Shown piece by piece: positions 11,802 through 23,625 of a stretch of DNA of 64,000 bases (its first letter is position 1; every line of letters begins with the position of its first letter). A model generated the notes under the pieces. The model did not search any database. It was not told where the DNA came from and was given only the letters and a program-made list of their open reading frames with translations. Source of the DNA: Echinometra lucunter (Eukaryota; Echinodermata; Echinoidea; Camarodonta; Echinometridae); the NCBI GenBank assembly GCA_029962745.1, contig CM057159.1:27040010-27104009 (forward strand). Reading direction: 5' to 3'. Both the position numbers and the translations under genes were made by a program.

Positions 11802-12977
11802 GTAGTAGTAGTAGTAGTATAGTAGTAGTCGTCGAAGAAGCAGTACTATTACCAGTGGTATAGGAAACGTGATGATTGAAACCATGATTTTGATTAACGA
11901 AGCAGTTTTTTTCATTGACCACCCCTCCCTAAACTAAGTCAATATCATCTAATATTAATATCGAATAAAGTTTTGCTTTTAATTCCATCTCATTTTCTGT
12001 TGAAAAGGACGTCATTTAGCGAGAGCTGCATCCAATCCTACCCAAAACACTTCGGATCATACCAGTATGGTAAGATGACAGTTACTTTATTATCAATTTC
12101 ACCTCTGTATATAATTGATATCTAGTGCAGGGGGCTCTTAATCGTTTTTTTTTTTAAGGAAAGCTAGAAATATTTCTGAGACCTATTTGCTGAGTGAGGG
12201 ACTCTAACATATACAATGGTCCATGGGAGGTTTTTACTGTGTAGGGGGATGACATCTTTTGCTTCAACAAGTTTCTGTTTGCAGAGTTTGCGACCAAGAG
12301 AAGCAAGCGAAAAAAAATTGTCATCCGATTACACTGAAAAATATTGATATTTCGTCAAAACATTAAAAAGGGTATCAATATAACAAAAAAACTACATCCC
12401 TGATCTTGTATAAAGTGGGCTGTGCCCATCATTGTGAAGACTAACCGAATGAATTAGATTCAAACAGGTCTGATTATGGTTAGTTCAGTTCAGTTCAGTA
12501 GTTCATTAATATTCTCATTAAAAACATACAAAGATAAACAAAACAAAAACAGACATCGATAAACTGCATAAAGGAAAGAATTAAATGACATAAGGAAGAG
12601 AAGACAATAACATAGGATGGGGAAAAAGAATTAAACATGTGTATCAAGGAAAGCATGCATAGACGAGACAGAAAGGCAGGACGGTGAATTTATACCCAAA
12701 GTCATAATTATACATTCTTCATTTGCTTATTTACATGATTTAAAAGAATTCAATAGAATACTGATCCGTTCCTTTCTTTTGTAGGAAGTATGTTACCTTA
12801 CCTCCCTATTCTAAATGTTGATCAAAGGTGAACTAACCTTGAAGAATTTGAGGAGTTTGACCACACGATGTTTCAGATCTAGGGCAAGTCCATGTTTATT
12901 TTATTTTTATCGTGTAAAGTTTTTCGTTAGGTGCCCTTTCCATAGTACGGTGTGTTTAGACTTTTTCATCATAAGGT
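11802..12977. other. intergenic, with a possible LINE tail
   Basis: A (GTA)n run borders the gap. At about 12483 a TTCAG pentamer run leads into AT-rich sequence with AAACATACAAAGATAAACAA, in the style of a reversed LINE 3' end. No gene is seen. Confidence 0.4.
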
Positions 12978-14525
12978 CAGGGGCGTCGCTAGACCTTTTT
13001 CAGTGGAGGGGGGGGGGGGGTTGTGGAGACCACTGATTGCCGACAAACAATGCAAACGATTACCGACAACCAACGTCTATAAAATCAACCGTATAAAGGC
13101 CCACTAGGCATGTTCTATTGTGTGCCTCTATTATATTTTCCTTCGTCTTTCCTACACATTTCGGTCGATTTCAGCCAGATTTGGGGACCTTTTATATGAG
13201 CGAGCGCAGCGAGCCAGGAAAAAATATATACTCCTTTTCATATTAGAAGTGGTGATTCTTCATCCAAATACCTGATGGGCATATATGATATCTAAATTAT
13301 ATATTTGGTCACTTCGCTTGCAGAATTCATTCGCTTTTCCAAACCAGCATCCTGTATTTAAATATTATACGAGCGAGTGCAGCGAGCGAGGAAAAATATA
13401 GGCCTTTATTCTCCTTTTCATGGTAGAAGTGATGATTCTTTATCAAAATACAAGATTAGCTTATAAGATATCTAAATTATGCATGTACATTTGGTCACCT
13501 CGCTTACCGAATTCGTTTGCTTTTCCAAACCATCTTGTATCTAAATATCATATCATCGAGAACAGCGAGCAAGGAAAAAAAATATGTATGTTTCTTTTCA
13601 TGGTGGAAGTAATAATTATTCATCGAAATACACGACGGGCCTATATAAGATTTCTAAATTATACATGTATTATTGGTCAACTCGCTTGCCGAAGCCTATC
13701 TGTCCATTGCTTTCCCAAACCATTTTGTGCATTATACGAGCGAGGAAGAATATAGATACTTCTCATCGAGGCAGAAGTGATAATTCTTCGTCATAATACA
13801 CGATGGACCTATAAGATATCTAAACTATATGGTCCCCTCTCTTGCCTAATTCATTCACTATCAAAGACCATCCCAAATCTTAATATAATACGAGCGAGCG
13901 CAGCGACCGAGGAAAAAAAAACTATATACTTTTTTATGGTAGAAGTGATAATTCTTCATCAAAATACACGATTGGCCTATATGATATCTAAATTATATAT
14001 CTGGTTATCCTTCTTGCCTAAATTATTTGCTTTCAAAGACCATCCTGTATGTAAATATTATAGGAGCGAGCGTGGCGAGCGAGGAAAATATATACACTCT
14101 TTTTCATGCTAGAAGCGATAATTCTTCATCATAATACACGATGGGCCTAAAGAAATATAAATTATACATTTGGTCACCTCACTTGCCGAATGTGTTTGCT
14201 TTCAGAAAACATCTTATATGCAAATATTATACGAGCGAGCGCAGCGAGCGAGAAAAAAATGTACACTCTCTTTCGTCATGTTAGTGGTACAAGTGTTATT
14301 TCGTCATCAAAATACACAAGCAAATAAGCCGAATATGACTCTGTTTGGGCATCTTACTTCTATTTTCTTTTTCCTCCTTCCTCTTCCCTCTCGTTTCTCT
14401 CTCTCTCTCTCTCTCTCTCTGTTTTTTTTTTTTTTTTGCCGACAGCGATAGCGAAGTTGTCGACAAGTATTTTGAATGGGGGGGGAGGGGGTTCATCCCC
14501 ACCCCCCCCCCTAGCGACGCCCCTG
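12978..14525. mobile_element. hAT-like non-autonomous element
   Basis: The terminal inverted repeats are CAGGGGCGTCGCTAG at the left and CTAGCGACGCCCCTG at the right. Flanking 8-bp target duplications, CATAAGGT (12970-12977) and CTTAAGGT (14526-14533), match at 7 of 8 positions. CAGGGGCG-type ends with 8-bp duplications are typical of hAT transposons. Inside are poly-G runs, tandem repeats and a CT run, but no transposase. It ends 135 bp before the first exon of the paralog. Confidence 0.85.
13190..14270 (+). repeat. tandem repeats of ~165-175 bp inside the hAT-like element
   Basis: About six units share ACGAGCGAGCGCAGCGAGCG, then ATGGTAGAAGTGATAATTCT, then TCATCAAAATACACGATGG, then a TATGATATCTAAATTATA block. 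Related sequence recurs near 60300-60850. Open frames through the units are repeat artefacts. Confidence 0.8.
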
Positions 14526-14660
14526 CTTAAGGTATTATCCTCGTTACTTTAAACTTCTTCTTATCGTTGTATCCCCTTTATTTTCTCTCTTTTCGACTTG
14601 TTTTTGATGCTGTTGTTTTTTCATCTCATCATCATTTCATATATTTTCGGGCTTGCCCAG

Positions 14661-14908
14661 GATGCTCCCCAACTGCAAGACCCTGGTCAATGGTCAGCTT
14701 GAAGTCAAGTTCGCAGTCGACTCTAGCGAAGACATGGCCATCATCGAAGTCAACAGCGTAAGCAAATCTTCCAACGAATACGTGGCCTTCGGACTGAGCG
14801 GCTCGGAGAACGAGACGCAGATGATTGGAAGTGATGTCGATGTGATGTCGATGGATGACGACGGGGAATGCGACGATAGTGGACTATTCTTTACTTAGTC
14901 GGGCTACG
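14661..14908 (+). pseudogene. paralog exon equivalent to exon 8 (DOMON N-half)
   Basis: The acceptor is TTGCCCAG; the frame reads MLPNCKTLVNGQLEV and later VAFGLSGSENETQMIGSDV, aligning with [14 protein letters not shown] and [19 protein letters not shown] of the intact gene. After GECDD an extra A shifts the frame. The ancestral reading VDYSLLSRAT, matching [10 protein letters not shown], lies in the next frame, and the current frame meets TAG at 14896. The donor is ACG then GTAACT. Confidence 0.75.
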
Positions 14909-15230
14909 GTAACTTTGGGTCTTCATTCATCATAATTCGATTTAATTCTTGTAGAAAGGACTTCATCTCATTATTCTGAGCATGCTTATTTCTTATTTTA
15001 GAGCTTGACGCAGGTGTAACTTCTGTGTTGTTCTTCATGTTCTTTTGATGGTGAACAGGGGCCTGTTTCTCGAAACCATCATAAGTCTAAGTTCGTGAGC
15101 ATGCCGTTGAAATGCATGTCAATTTAGAACAACCGTGTCTTTATGGGTTGTCAAAGAACTCATACAGACTTATGACGGTTTCAATGAAGAGGCCCTAAAT
15201 TCATTTGAAAATCGACAGAGTTTGTGCAAA

Positions 15231-15263
<33 letters not shown>

Positions 15264-15633
15264 CTTCCTTTCTCATTATCTCTGTTTTTCCTCTCTATAT
15301 TCTATTTTTACCTGTCATCTTATTTCCCCCTTTTTTTAGTATGTGCCTTTCTCTCATAATTCCCTTTTCCTAATTCATTCTTTGAAAATGAGCTTAACTC
15401 CAAAAGTACATTCTACCTCTCTGTCATCCTTTCACCCAGTTACTTCAGGAAGATGTTTCTAGTAAACTGAGCAAGACTGAGTTGATCGAATAAGTAAAGA
15501 ATACTAGTTCGTGGCTTTCGAGCTTATTGATATCTATAGGGAAAAATGAACTATATACATTTGATATTCCATCCCTGTTTGCTTTTCCGCGCAGTTATTA
15601 CCTTTTCCTTCTCTCTTTTTTGCGGCACTATAG
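14909..15633. other. paralog intron with CT/TTTC simple repeats
   Basis: It contains a CTTT/CTCT run at about 15229-15295 and otherwise nothing recognisable. Confidence 0.5.
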
Positions 15634-15774
15634 TGCGACCTAGAATGCTAGGAACTGGAGCCTGTCCAGACACCAAGGCATCCAACACGGCCCATAATGA
15701 CGTCACTCTTTTGGCTGCATCCAACTCGAATGGTATCAAAAGCTTTAGATATCAGAGGCCCCTTTCTGCTCGAG
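15634..15774 (+). pseudogene. paralog exon equivalent to exon 9 (DOMON middle)
   Basis: The recognisable frame contains GTGACPDTKASNT and ends RYQRPLSAR, aligning with [13 protein letters not shown] and AYRRPLDAS of the intact gene. The donor is CGAG then GTAAAT, phase 1 as in the intact gene. The opening TGC codon and the rest are out of register by one base. If read from exon 8' in the original frame, the junction phase fits; only the stop upstream breaks it. Confidence 0.7.
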
Positions 15775-16033
15775 GTAAATCATCGTTGATAATTTGCGGA
15801 AGCATTTTTTTTTCATGATGGTCATGAATTTGATAAATCAGATAAACTTTTTTTCTGCGACCACTGCACCGACTTAAAAGCGTCATGCGCTGACTGACTG
15901 CACAAGTAGGAATAAAAATGTCAAACCTTAAAATTCATTTTTAAATATCTATACACTGTGAATATCTTACAATATTGCAGTTAAAACATTACTTCAGTTA
16001 CCATAATTATTATGAATATATTTTAATGGACAG
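15775..16033. other. paralog intron
   Basis: Short AT-rich intron with nothing recognisable. Confidence 0.5.
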
Positions 16034-16146
16034 ACCCGGAGTACGATCGAGAGATTCCTGTCAATCGCTTCTGTCAGTGTGGTATGGGCTCTTGGTAAGA
16101 AGACTGATGGATGGCCTGATTTCAAAACATGCTTCTCATATTTCTG
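16034..16146 (+). pseudogene. paralog exon equivalent to exon 10 (DOMON C-end)
   Basis: The start reads DPEYDREIPVNRF, matching [13 protein letters not shown]. One base later the frame continues as VSVVWALGKKTDG, matching [14 protein letters not shown], so an extra base at about 16072 breaks it. Two donors are possible: TTG then GTAAGA at 16095 and TCTG then GTAATT at 16147. The first gives the phase that fits the next exon in the shifted frame. Confidence 0.6.
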
Positions 16147-16840
16147 GTAATTTTCCATTAACATTTTTCAGTTGATAACTTTTGAAATTTCACTTTGAAT
16201 ATCAGTTTCTTTATAGGTTAGGAAAACGAAAAGATTAGAGTTTCAAAGCAAATACTGATAACCGACACTCTTTAGTGGTGAGACCAGTACAGGATGGATC
16301 AAACATTCTACTGCCCTACCCACATTTCAGTTCACTTCAGTTCGATTGATTTCCATGTCTAACAAAAACAATTCATAACAATTTTGAAAAGAAATCATAG
16401 TTATAAATCGTTGTACAATAATATGATACATTTTACATTCATTGAACAATAAACCCAAATAATGTATATAGATATGCAACAATATAGTACATGGTATAAC
16501 TAGTATATGTTTGGTTTAATTTGAAAGAAAACGTGTGGAAATGGAGGGATCCACTAAAAAGCGGGCTTCAGAGATTACAGGGAAAACATTCTTTAAATGA
16601 CTATTCTGCAAGAAGAAGGGCTAACAATTTCAGATAAGAAACTTCAATAACGCTTGGTCCAATAAGAAGTCTGGAGCAAATGTTTACACAGTTCTCGTCC
16701 AAAGTTTGAAATGTCTTAGTCTTACATGACGTCTTTTTATTATATGTCTATGGCTTATTCTAAGCATTCTTTATCTAATATGTGCTAATGAAACTTAAAT
16801 GAACAAAACTAGACTATATGATGCTAATCATTATTTGCAG
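16147..16840. other. paralog intron with a possible LINE tail
   Basis: At about 16320-16530 a TTCAGTTCACTTCAGTTC run leads into AT-rich sequence with ATTTTACATTCATTGAACAA, in the style of a reversed LINE 3' end. Confidence 0.4.
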
Positions 16841-17034
16841 CTCAAGAGAACATCCGAATCAACTTTGCTCAAAATGGCACAGCTCCATGCGCTCCCCTCA
16901 CCCTCACTCCAGATGACCAGGAAGGCAATGATCATGATGGTACGGCTCCACCTGCTGGCGATCAAGGAACCACAATCTCGATCTCGGCTGCGCTGATGGG
17001 ACTCGCCCTTGTCGTGCACGGTTTCATGATCTAG
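16841..17034 (+). pseudogene. paralog terminal exon with GPI-anchor signal
   Basis: An open frame of 63 codons after a TTTGCAG acceptor. It begins QENIRINFAQNGTAPCAPL, matching [16 protein letters not shown] of exon 11. It then diverges into a linker rich in Asp, Gly and Pro and ends with TTISISAALMGLALVVHGF and two more residues before TAG. A hydrophobic tail after small polar residues is the classic GPI signal. This exon is itself undamaged. A MITE begins 178 bp after the stop. The nearest AATAAA is at 18461. Confidence 0.65.
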
Positions 17035-17211
17035 AGTAGATTATCAACAACGGATGTGTTTATAGCTTCACTGATCCCCAAAAATCGGCGTTTTGTGTAC
17101 TTTAAGTATCTTTAGTTCAAAACAAAAACAAGTCATGTCCAGAGCTCTCTCTCTCTCTCCCCCCTCTGTCTCTCTGGCAGGAACGTATCAAAACGAACTT
17201 ACAAAATTCAC

Positions 17212-17843
17212 TTAAAGGAGAATGGAACCCAGGCATCAGTGTGCTCTCAGTGAATGAAGAAGAACAAAAACATAAAACAGTGAAAGTTTGAACAAAATCG
17301 GACAATCTGTTCAACTGTGTTCAAGAGTTGTGAATTTTGAAAGTTTAAGTAAATCCCTGTTATGGCGATCCCTACGGTTGGCAACCTTGCCAGTATCTGT
17401 GATGCCATTGTGGACAACTCCGCATTCATTTTGTACATATTTTTTTCCAAAAAACAAACAAACAAACAAAAAAAGATTTATATGAAACTGTAAGCCAGGA
17501 ATCAACATAATCATGATAATTCTTCCCGAAATGCATGCAGAACATTATTGATTTAGCCAGGTCATACTCAAACAGTAAATCAAAACAAATTAAATATTTT
17601 TTTGAAAAATGAGAAAAAATGTTAAATTCTGTGTACAAAATGAATGGAGAGTTGTCCACGATGACATCACAGATGCTGGTGGAGTTGCCAACTTAAAGGA
17701 ATCCCATAATGATGATTTATTAAACTGTCAAAATTCGCAACTCTTGAACAGATTGTCCGATTTTGCTCCAACTTTCACTGTTTAATCCTGTTCTTCTTCA
17801 TTCACTGAAAGCACACTGATGCCTGGGTTTCATTCTCCCTTAA
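17212..17843. mobile_element. palindromic MITE, TTAAAGGAGA family, copy 2
   Basis: The ends TTAAAGGAGAATGGAACCC and its inverted partner GGGTTTCATTCTCCCTTAA flank inner inverted segments shared with the copy at 7575 (CAGTGAAAGTTTGA, GATGACATCACAGATGCTGG). It probably sits in the 3' untranslated region of the paralog. Confidence 0.75.
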
Positions 17844-18803
17844 AGAGGCGCGTTTCCTAAACCGATTTTGCGTGGAGAAAAAAGCTAAATGGGATACCGT
17901 CAGAACTGTGTTTGATGACTGTGTATAAGGTTGTAGATAAGATCGTTATAGGGCAGGGGGCGTGCTTCACACAAATGCTTGAGGCAGGAGGGCCGATTAT
18001 ATAATTTTAAAATTCCTGCCTACTCCCTCACTGTCTTATTGATCCTTACACTTATTTCTCATTATTGTTACTAGTTGTTTCTTTAAAAAGATTTTTTTTT
18101 GACATGGTATGGTTACAAGCCTCTATTTATTCAAGACCCGATTGTATAATAATGAAATCTAGAAATTAAAACCAATGCACCATAAAAAAATATTTGTTAA
18201 TTGATTTCTCAGGGATCAGGAAGCACCAACACCTTTCAACTTTTTATATAAGAAAACTTATGTATTCTAAGTGTTACAAAGCAGCACATTCACCTATTCT
18301 TTTAACTATATTGAAATCTTTGTTCAGATTGCAGATTTCGCATTGTATTGTTTTTATATATGTATTTTGGTTAACAATGAATGAAAAATAATATTTCTCT
18401 CTTGATTGATTATATATGTTTATTACAATGAAGAAAAATATTGTATTGTCGGAGAATCTGAATAAAGGCTAAAAAGCATTAAAATAATAATAATAATAAC
18501 GCGGGGGGGGGGGGGGTTACAGATGTGGGACTTTTGCCATTTTTGCAACATAGTCGTTGGGCGCCCGGTCGTCAATTCTGAATTTTGTTTACTTCTCGTT
18601 TTTTTCTGCGTATGTATTTTGGTATGTATTCTCTGATTCAATAAAAATTAAAAAAAAATCTACAAACTGTATTTCAAGGTATCCAACTCTGAATTTCTAC
18701 TCTCTTTCGGGTTCTTTTTACTTTCAGAATGAAAACAATGTGGTTTTATTCTACAGATTGAAGTAAAGCATTAAGATTAAATCGTCAAAATTGAGCTCCT
18801 TTC
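17844..18803. other. intergenic, nothing recognisable
   Basis: AT-rich DNA with an AATAAA at 18461 that could end the paralog transcript, an AAT run and a run of 13 G near 18502. Confidence 0.4.
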
Positions 18804-18931
18804 CAGTGTCTCGCCGATGTCTCGGCCTCCGAGACACGAGACATTTCCCTTCGAGACAGAGACCGAGACCGAGACGAGACACGAGACATACATTCACTGT
18901 CTCGAGACATGTCTCAAGACACCCAACACTG
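18804..18931. repeat. GAGAC-rich short element
   Basis: A 128-bp block made of repeated GAGAC and GTCTC hexamer-like words, bounded by CAGTGTCTCG and CCCAACACTG. The ends resemble hAT termini, but I find no matching 8-bp duplication. Confidence 0.5.
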
Positions 18932-18935
18932 AGTT

Positions 18936-19160
18936 ACGAGAAGTCAGTGAAAATTTTCAAACCGTTCAAACATTTTGGAACTGCTCGCGACTTCAGGGAG
19001 AGTAGTGCGGAGCTGGAACGAGTTAGGCCGAGCCGCGCCGAGTTGTCGCGAGTTATCCCGGGTTACAAGAAGAGTTTTACGCGAGTTATTGCGAATACCT
19101 CTTTTGGGCAACTCGCAAAAACTCGCCATTGTTCGTCAGTATAACTCGGCTAAGTGGGAA
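18936..19160 (+). mobile_element. CGAGT-rich element end, copy A
   Basis: It is nearly the same as 21685-21915: GTGAAAATTTTCAAAC, then GACTTCAGGGAGAGTAGTG, then repeated CGAGTT words, ending ACTCGGCTAAGTGGGAACC. The shared terminal block marks an element end. Open frames are full of Arg and Ser and are not genes. Confidence 0.7.
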
Positions 19161-19470
19161 CCTTACACTTAGCCGAGTTGAAGTCTCGAGTTGTGGCAAG
19201 CTGGCTAGAGCTTGAACTCGCGTAAACTCGCGTCAACTCGCATGAAATTTACCAATTTTATGAGGTATGCACAAGTGATCTTACGACCCAGCATCGAGTT
19301 TACTTCGATAGCTGTACGAGTAAACCGAGCGCGATAAGAGTCAACAGAGCACGATACGAGTCGCACCGAGTTTGGTATGAGTTGTGATGACCTGCATACG
19401 ACTTGTACCGATCTATCAACGAGTTATCAAGACCTCGTTACGAGTGAAGAGCTTTCTACAAGTTTCCAAT
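19161..19470 (-). mobile_element. CGAGT-rich element end, opposite orientation
   Basis: It starts ACTTAGCCGAGTTGAAGTC directly after the copy A terminus, facing the other way, then TTGAACTCGCGTAAACTCGC and dispersed CGAGT words. The complement recurs at 57755-57838. Two termini therefore abut head to head. Confidence 0.65.
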
Positions 19471-20570
19471 ATACGACCAAAGAAGCTGAAAATGCACATT
19501 TCGTTTTCTTTTCTTTTTTTAGTGGGGGGGGGGGCGCTTGTATAAATTTAATTCATTTCCATTTCCAATAAAAGCAATACAAAATCAAACATAATTATAA
19601 GTCAATGATAATAATCGAATGACTTGAATTATAAAACACAGAATATTCATAGTGTAACTATGTTGGGGTTTCATTTTTTTAAAGAAAACGTCGTGTGGAA
19701 ATCAAGGAGGGATCCAGTGAAAAGAAGGGCCTGTAATGTGGATCCCTTAGATAATTTCAAGCATAGCTTATACTTTCTAGAGACATATAAATAAAATTAT
19801 ATCTACAAAAGTCGAAAGGTAATAACAACCTTTTCTATTTTATTTCAATTTTGTTGTATATACAATAGCAAATTGTAGATTCGCAATTTAAAGACTTAAG
19901 TGTTACGACTACTATATCAGTGGCAAAAGCGAATATAAGAAGAATGACATACATAAGAAAAGAAAATCAGAATATGGAAACCGTTCAAAAGCATTGGAAA
20001 ACGGAGGAATAGGGTATAGGAGTGGGCTTTAAAGGGACTATTTTGCTCAATGTCTACTCCATTTAACTTATCTCCACATGAAATGCTAATTTTTGAAAGG
20101 TCTCGTATCCAAGAAAAAGGTGCGCAGGACAAAAATCCAAGATAGCCCTGAAAATCACATTTTTGCCATAACTCTGCATCATCTGAGTTTTTTTTTTAAT
20201 AACTTGATTTGTTGTTACATCCTATGTTTATGGGTAAGGTAATCTGTTTATACAACAAGAAGTACTGTCAAACCTGTAGAATTAACCCATTTGCATCGGG
20301 GGGGGGGGATTCTAAGGCCCCGGCCTTTAGACAATTTTCGCCGCGCATTAGATCTACTACATTATTTTCACACCATGCCGCTTTCTGACTTTTTCCTTTC
20401 AAGTCTTGTGCATTGTTTATACCAAGTTTATGAAAATCGGTTGTACCGTTTAAACCGAGTCATGTAATCTTTTGTGACCTCATGTCAGCCCCAAACTAAG
20501 AATATTTGAGTTTTGTGTACAAAACGAATGGAAAACTGCATTTCCTTTCTCCTTTATCACCAGAAACTTT
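19471..20570. other. interior between CGAGT ends, no gene seen
   Basis: AT-rich sequence with G runs near 19527 and 20300. It could be the body of one element running from 19161 to 21915, but I find no coding frame. Confidence 0.35.
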
Positions 20571-21148
20571 ACTTTTAAGCTGTTATTACCACCTATTCTA
20601 ACCGAATAGTGGTCCACATAATTATATAATACCCCGAAACAGCAAACTTTTCAAAAATAATTAACAAAATTAAAGTTGAAAGTAAAGAACATACACATGA
20701 TATTTTTAAGCAAAATAATACATAAGAACTGAAATAATTTTCTTCTTTTTTTTTCTTTCTCATATTTGTTTATGACCATGATGACTGTCCATGATCTAAG
20801 TTGTCCTGTGATACCTGTCTCAGAAATTTTGTACAGACCTCTAAAATCGCGTCAAGAATACGAATCAATCATTATTTTATATGAATCTTTGTTTTTTCAT
20901 TAAATATTTTGAGTGATAATTAAGTTAAGAAAGTTTATTGAGATGAAAGTTCTTTTGTAAATGTAATAAATATTATTATGAAAGAAAAATGAAAGTGATT
21001 TCAATGCTGATTATTCTATTGTTTTTATTAATACCTTATGTATACTTTGGTTTTAAACTTTTCTGTTATTGCTTCATGAAGTTTGTTGTTTAAGGGTATT
21101 GTCTGGACCACGATTCGGCTAGAATAGGTGATAATAACAACTTAAAAG
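20571..21148. mobile_element. foldback/MITE-like inverted repeat pair
   Basis: TTTTAAGCTGTTATTACCAC with TATTCTAACCGAAT and GTGGTCCAC at the left is mirrored at 21101-21148 by TGGACCACGATTCGGCTAG and AATAACAACTTAAAAG. The interior is AT-rich and non-coding. Confidence 0.6.
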
Positions 21149-21384
21149 AAAATATTTTTCTTCTACTTTTTTTTAATTAAGAGGTGACCATGTCACTTTT
21201 AACAGTGATTGACTGGAAGGTGATAATACAGGCCGCCCCTCCTATCTGAGTGCCCCCCCCCCCCCCTCCAATCGACACCCATGAGCCGAGGCGATAGCCA
21301 ATAGTTAGTTGTATGTGCACATGCGTTTAAAGTTGAATTTAAAATATGATTGTCTAAAAAATATCTTGTTTTTCATAGGCCAGC

Positions 21385-21920
21385 GGACAAATTATGGTGC
21401 GCTCGCCATGCCCGCCCTGCACTCTGCGCATGCTCATGCGAAGCTCGCGTAGGTCGATTGAAACTCGCCGTACTCGATCTAAAGTCGCGCTAATCTCGTT
21501 GGCAACTCGGCATGACTCGCAGTACAATCGCCGTGCTCGCACTCGACTCTTGAAAACTCGAATAGCATTCGCGTATCCTTGAAGGTGGCGAGTTATTACG
21601 AGTTTTAAAGAGTTCCGCGCGAGCTTGTTACGAGTGATGCGAGTATATTACGAGTTTAAGCGAGTTTAAGCGAGTTCAGCTCGAGTTACGAGGAGTCGGT
21701 GAAAATTTTCAAACTGTTCAAATATTTTGGAGCTGCTTGCGACTTCAGGGAGAGTAGTGCGGAGCTGCAACGAGTTAGACCGAGCCGTGCCGAGTTGTTG
21801 CGAGTTATCCCGAGTTGCAAGAAGAGTTTTACGCGAGTTATTGCGAGTACCTCTTTTGGAAAACTCGCAAAAACTCGCCATAACTCGCCAGTATAACTCG
21901 GCTAAGTGGGAACCTTAGAT
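21385..21920 (+). mobile_element. CGAGT-rich element end, copy B
   Basis: Dense CGAGT and ACTCG words begin near 21440. From 21685 the sequence repeats copy A (18936) almost base for base and ends ACTCGGCTAAGTGGGAACC. Confidence 0.7.
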
Positions 21921-23625
21921 AATTATACAGTAAGCATGGTAAGGGAATCTTCGTGATGATTTGAATGATTAGGCGAGTTCCATGTGGTGTTTAGGATATT
22001 GAGTGTAATTCATTTCGCCAGAAAACACACTGAATATGTTCATTAACGACTAAACATGCTAAATGTATTTAGGTATTTGTACATAATTTCATGCTTGATT
22101 GATGTATTCATCATATATTTTCTTGTCTTGTGTATAATACATTGTCTTTGTTTATGTCAGTATTTTTCTGTCTTCTTAAAAATATGATTTCGTGAATCTG
22201 AATCCGAAGCTGGTCTGGAGGGAGGTTAAATTCTTTTATCGCACTTATGAAGTTAGTCCACTGCCTGGACTGTTCTCTGATCCGTACGTACACACATCAG
22301 CGCACACCATGACCATATATATGTACACAAATTAAGCGCACGTACGGACACACAGCCTGAGTATGAAGTAAGTAAAATGTATGAAGCATATAGGCTTTGT
22401 GATTGCCTCCTGATCATTTAATTCTGTGTCTTACCATTCATTTCTATGATATACAAAATCTAGACTAGAAATAAGTGTTCCTCCATCTGTCTCTCTCTCT
22501 TTCTCTGTCTCTCTCTCTTTCTTTCCTCTCTCTTTTCCCATCATTTGAGCGCTACTTAAGATATTCACAGTTGCTGCATACGCCAAAAATATATAACATG
22601 TATAATCGACTGTTTACCCCTGGTATAGGGAACGGAATTTTTTTCTCTTTTAAATGACAGAGCTTTTCTTTCTTTTCTGGTGAACCATAAAAGCTTTTAA
22701 GCATAAAAGTCATGCAGTTGCTTGCCACTAAGCTTGATGAAAACTCCCGTCGCCATGGACACATGGGATGTCTTTCATGTCGTTGCTATATGGTTTGGAG
22801 AATCTCCAACGAAACGAGAATATATTGACATGTTTTTTTTTCCCTTTTATCTAATTAAAGATAGTTTTCATGACAATAACAGATTGTGAAGCACTCTCAT
22901 TATCATTATAGTCATACTGTTCTTTCTATCAGTGGAATCTCACCGCGACCCCCCCCCCCCCCCCCTCAAAAAAATAATAAAAATGCATTAATGCTGATGC
23001 ATATCCCGTCCACAACAATAACGTTCGCATAATAATTGACTTAACACTCGTATATACAAAAAATGCAACTCTTATGGAATCAATTTCATGCTGATGGCTT
23101 GAACAGATGACGGTCATGAATACCACACCAAAATGAGACTTATGTTCGATATAAATATAAAATACGAAATGATTCAGTATTCCAATCTCGCGTGCTTCAC
23201 ATTCAACCTAAACCACTTTTGTTGGTTGTATCACTTTGACACATTATCTGTTTACTTGTTGATATATTGTATGATGTTTTACAAATTGTGTGTGCACGTA
23301 TGAATATAGTGACTGGTTTAGGATTAAATTAGTACTCGAGCTATGGTGTAATTAAAACTCCCCTCTTCGTCATTTGTTTTTTTGGTAATTTTTTCTTGAT
23401 GTTTTCATGAATATCAAAGTTTGTTGAAGAAATGGGACTTATTATTAGCCTACCAGGCATCGCATCAGGCTTATGATACGTAATGTTCTCACGACACTGG
23501 TTTAGTGAGCAACTTTAATGCATAGATATACTGAAGTGATGAAAGCAGTCATGAACTTGGTGCAGATGTTTTGATGAGGCTGATGTAATCCCCCCCCCCC
23601 ACACACACACCAAAAAAGACTAAGA

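Larger units (their letters stand above)
14661..17034 (+). pseudogene. broken, shortened Knickkopf-like paralog (DOMON plus GPI signal)
   Basis: Four exons are homologous to exons 8, 9, 10 and 11 of the gene at 37925-55791, in the same order and strand and about 34 kb upstream of it. Together they cover the DOMON domain. The last exon then runs into a Gly/Asp-rich linker and a hydrophobic C-terminus that looks like a GPI-anchor signal, so the cupredoxin-like region is absent. The reading frame is damaged: an in-frame TAG ends the first of these exons after an apparent one-base slip, the second seems to lack one base near its start, and the third has an apparent extra base. No signal peptide or DM13 exon is found; they may be in the gap or lost. 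Alternatives are a functional gene with sequence errors, or a gene spliced at other sites. Confidence 0.65.

Noticed and set aside
13420..14112. Repeating Tyr-, Ile- and Asn-rich frames
   Set aside because: Period equals the ~170-bp tandem unit of the hAT-like element.
18791..19172. Arg/Ser/Glu-rich frames
   Set aside because: All three frames stay open because of repeated CGAGT and GAGAC words; not coding.
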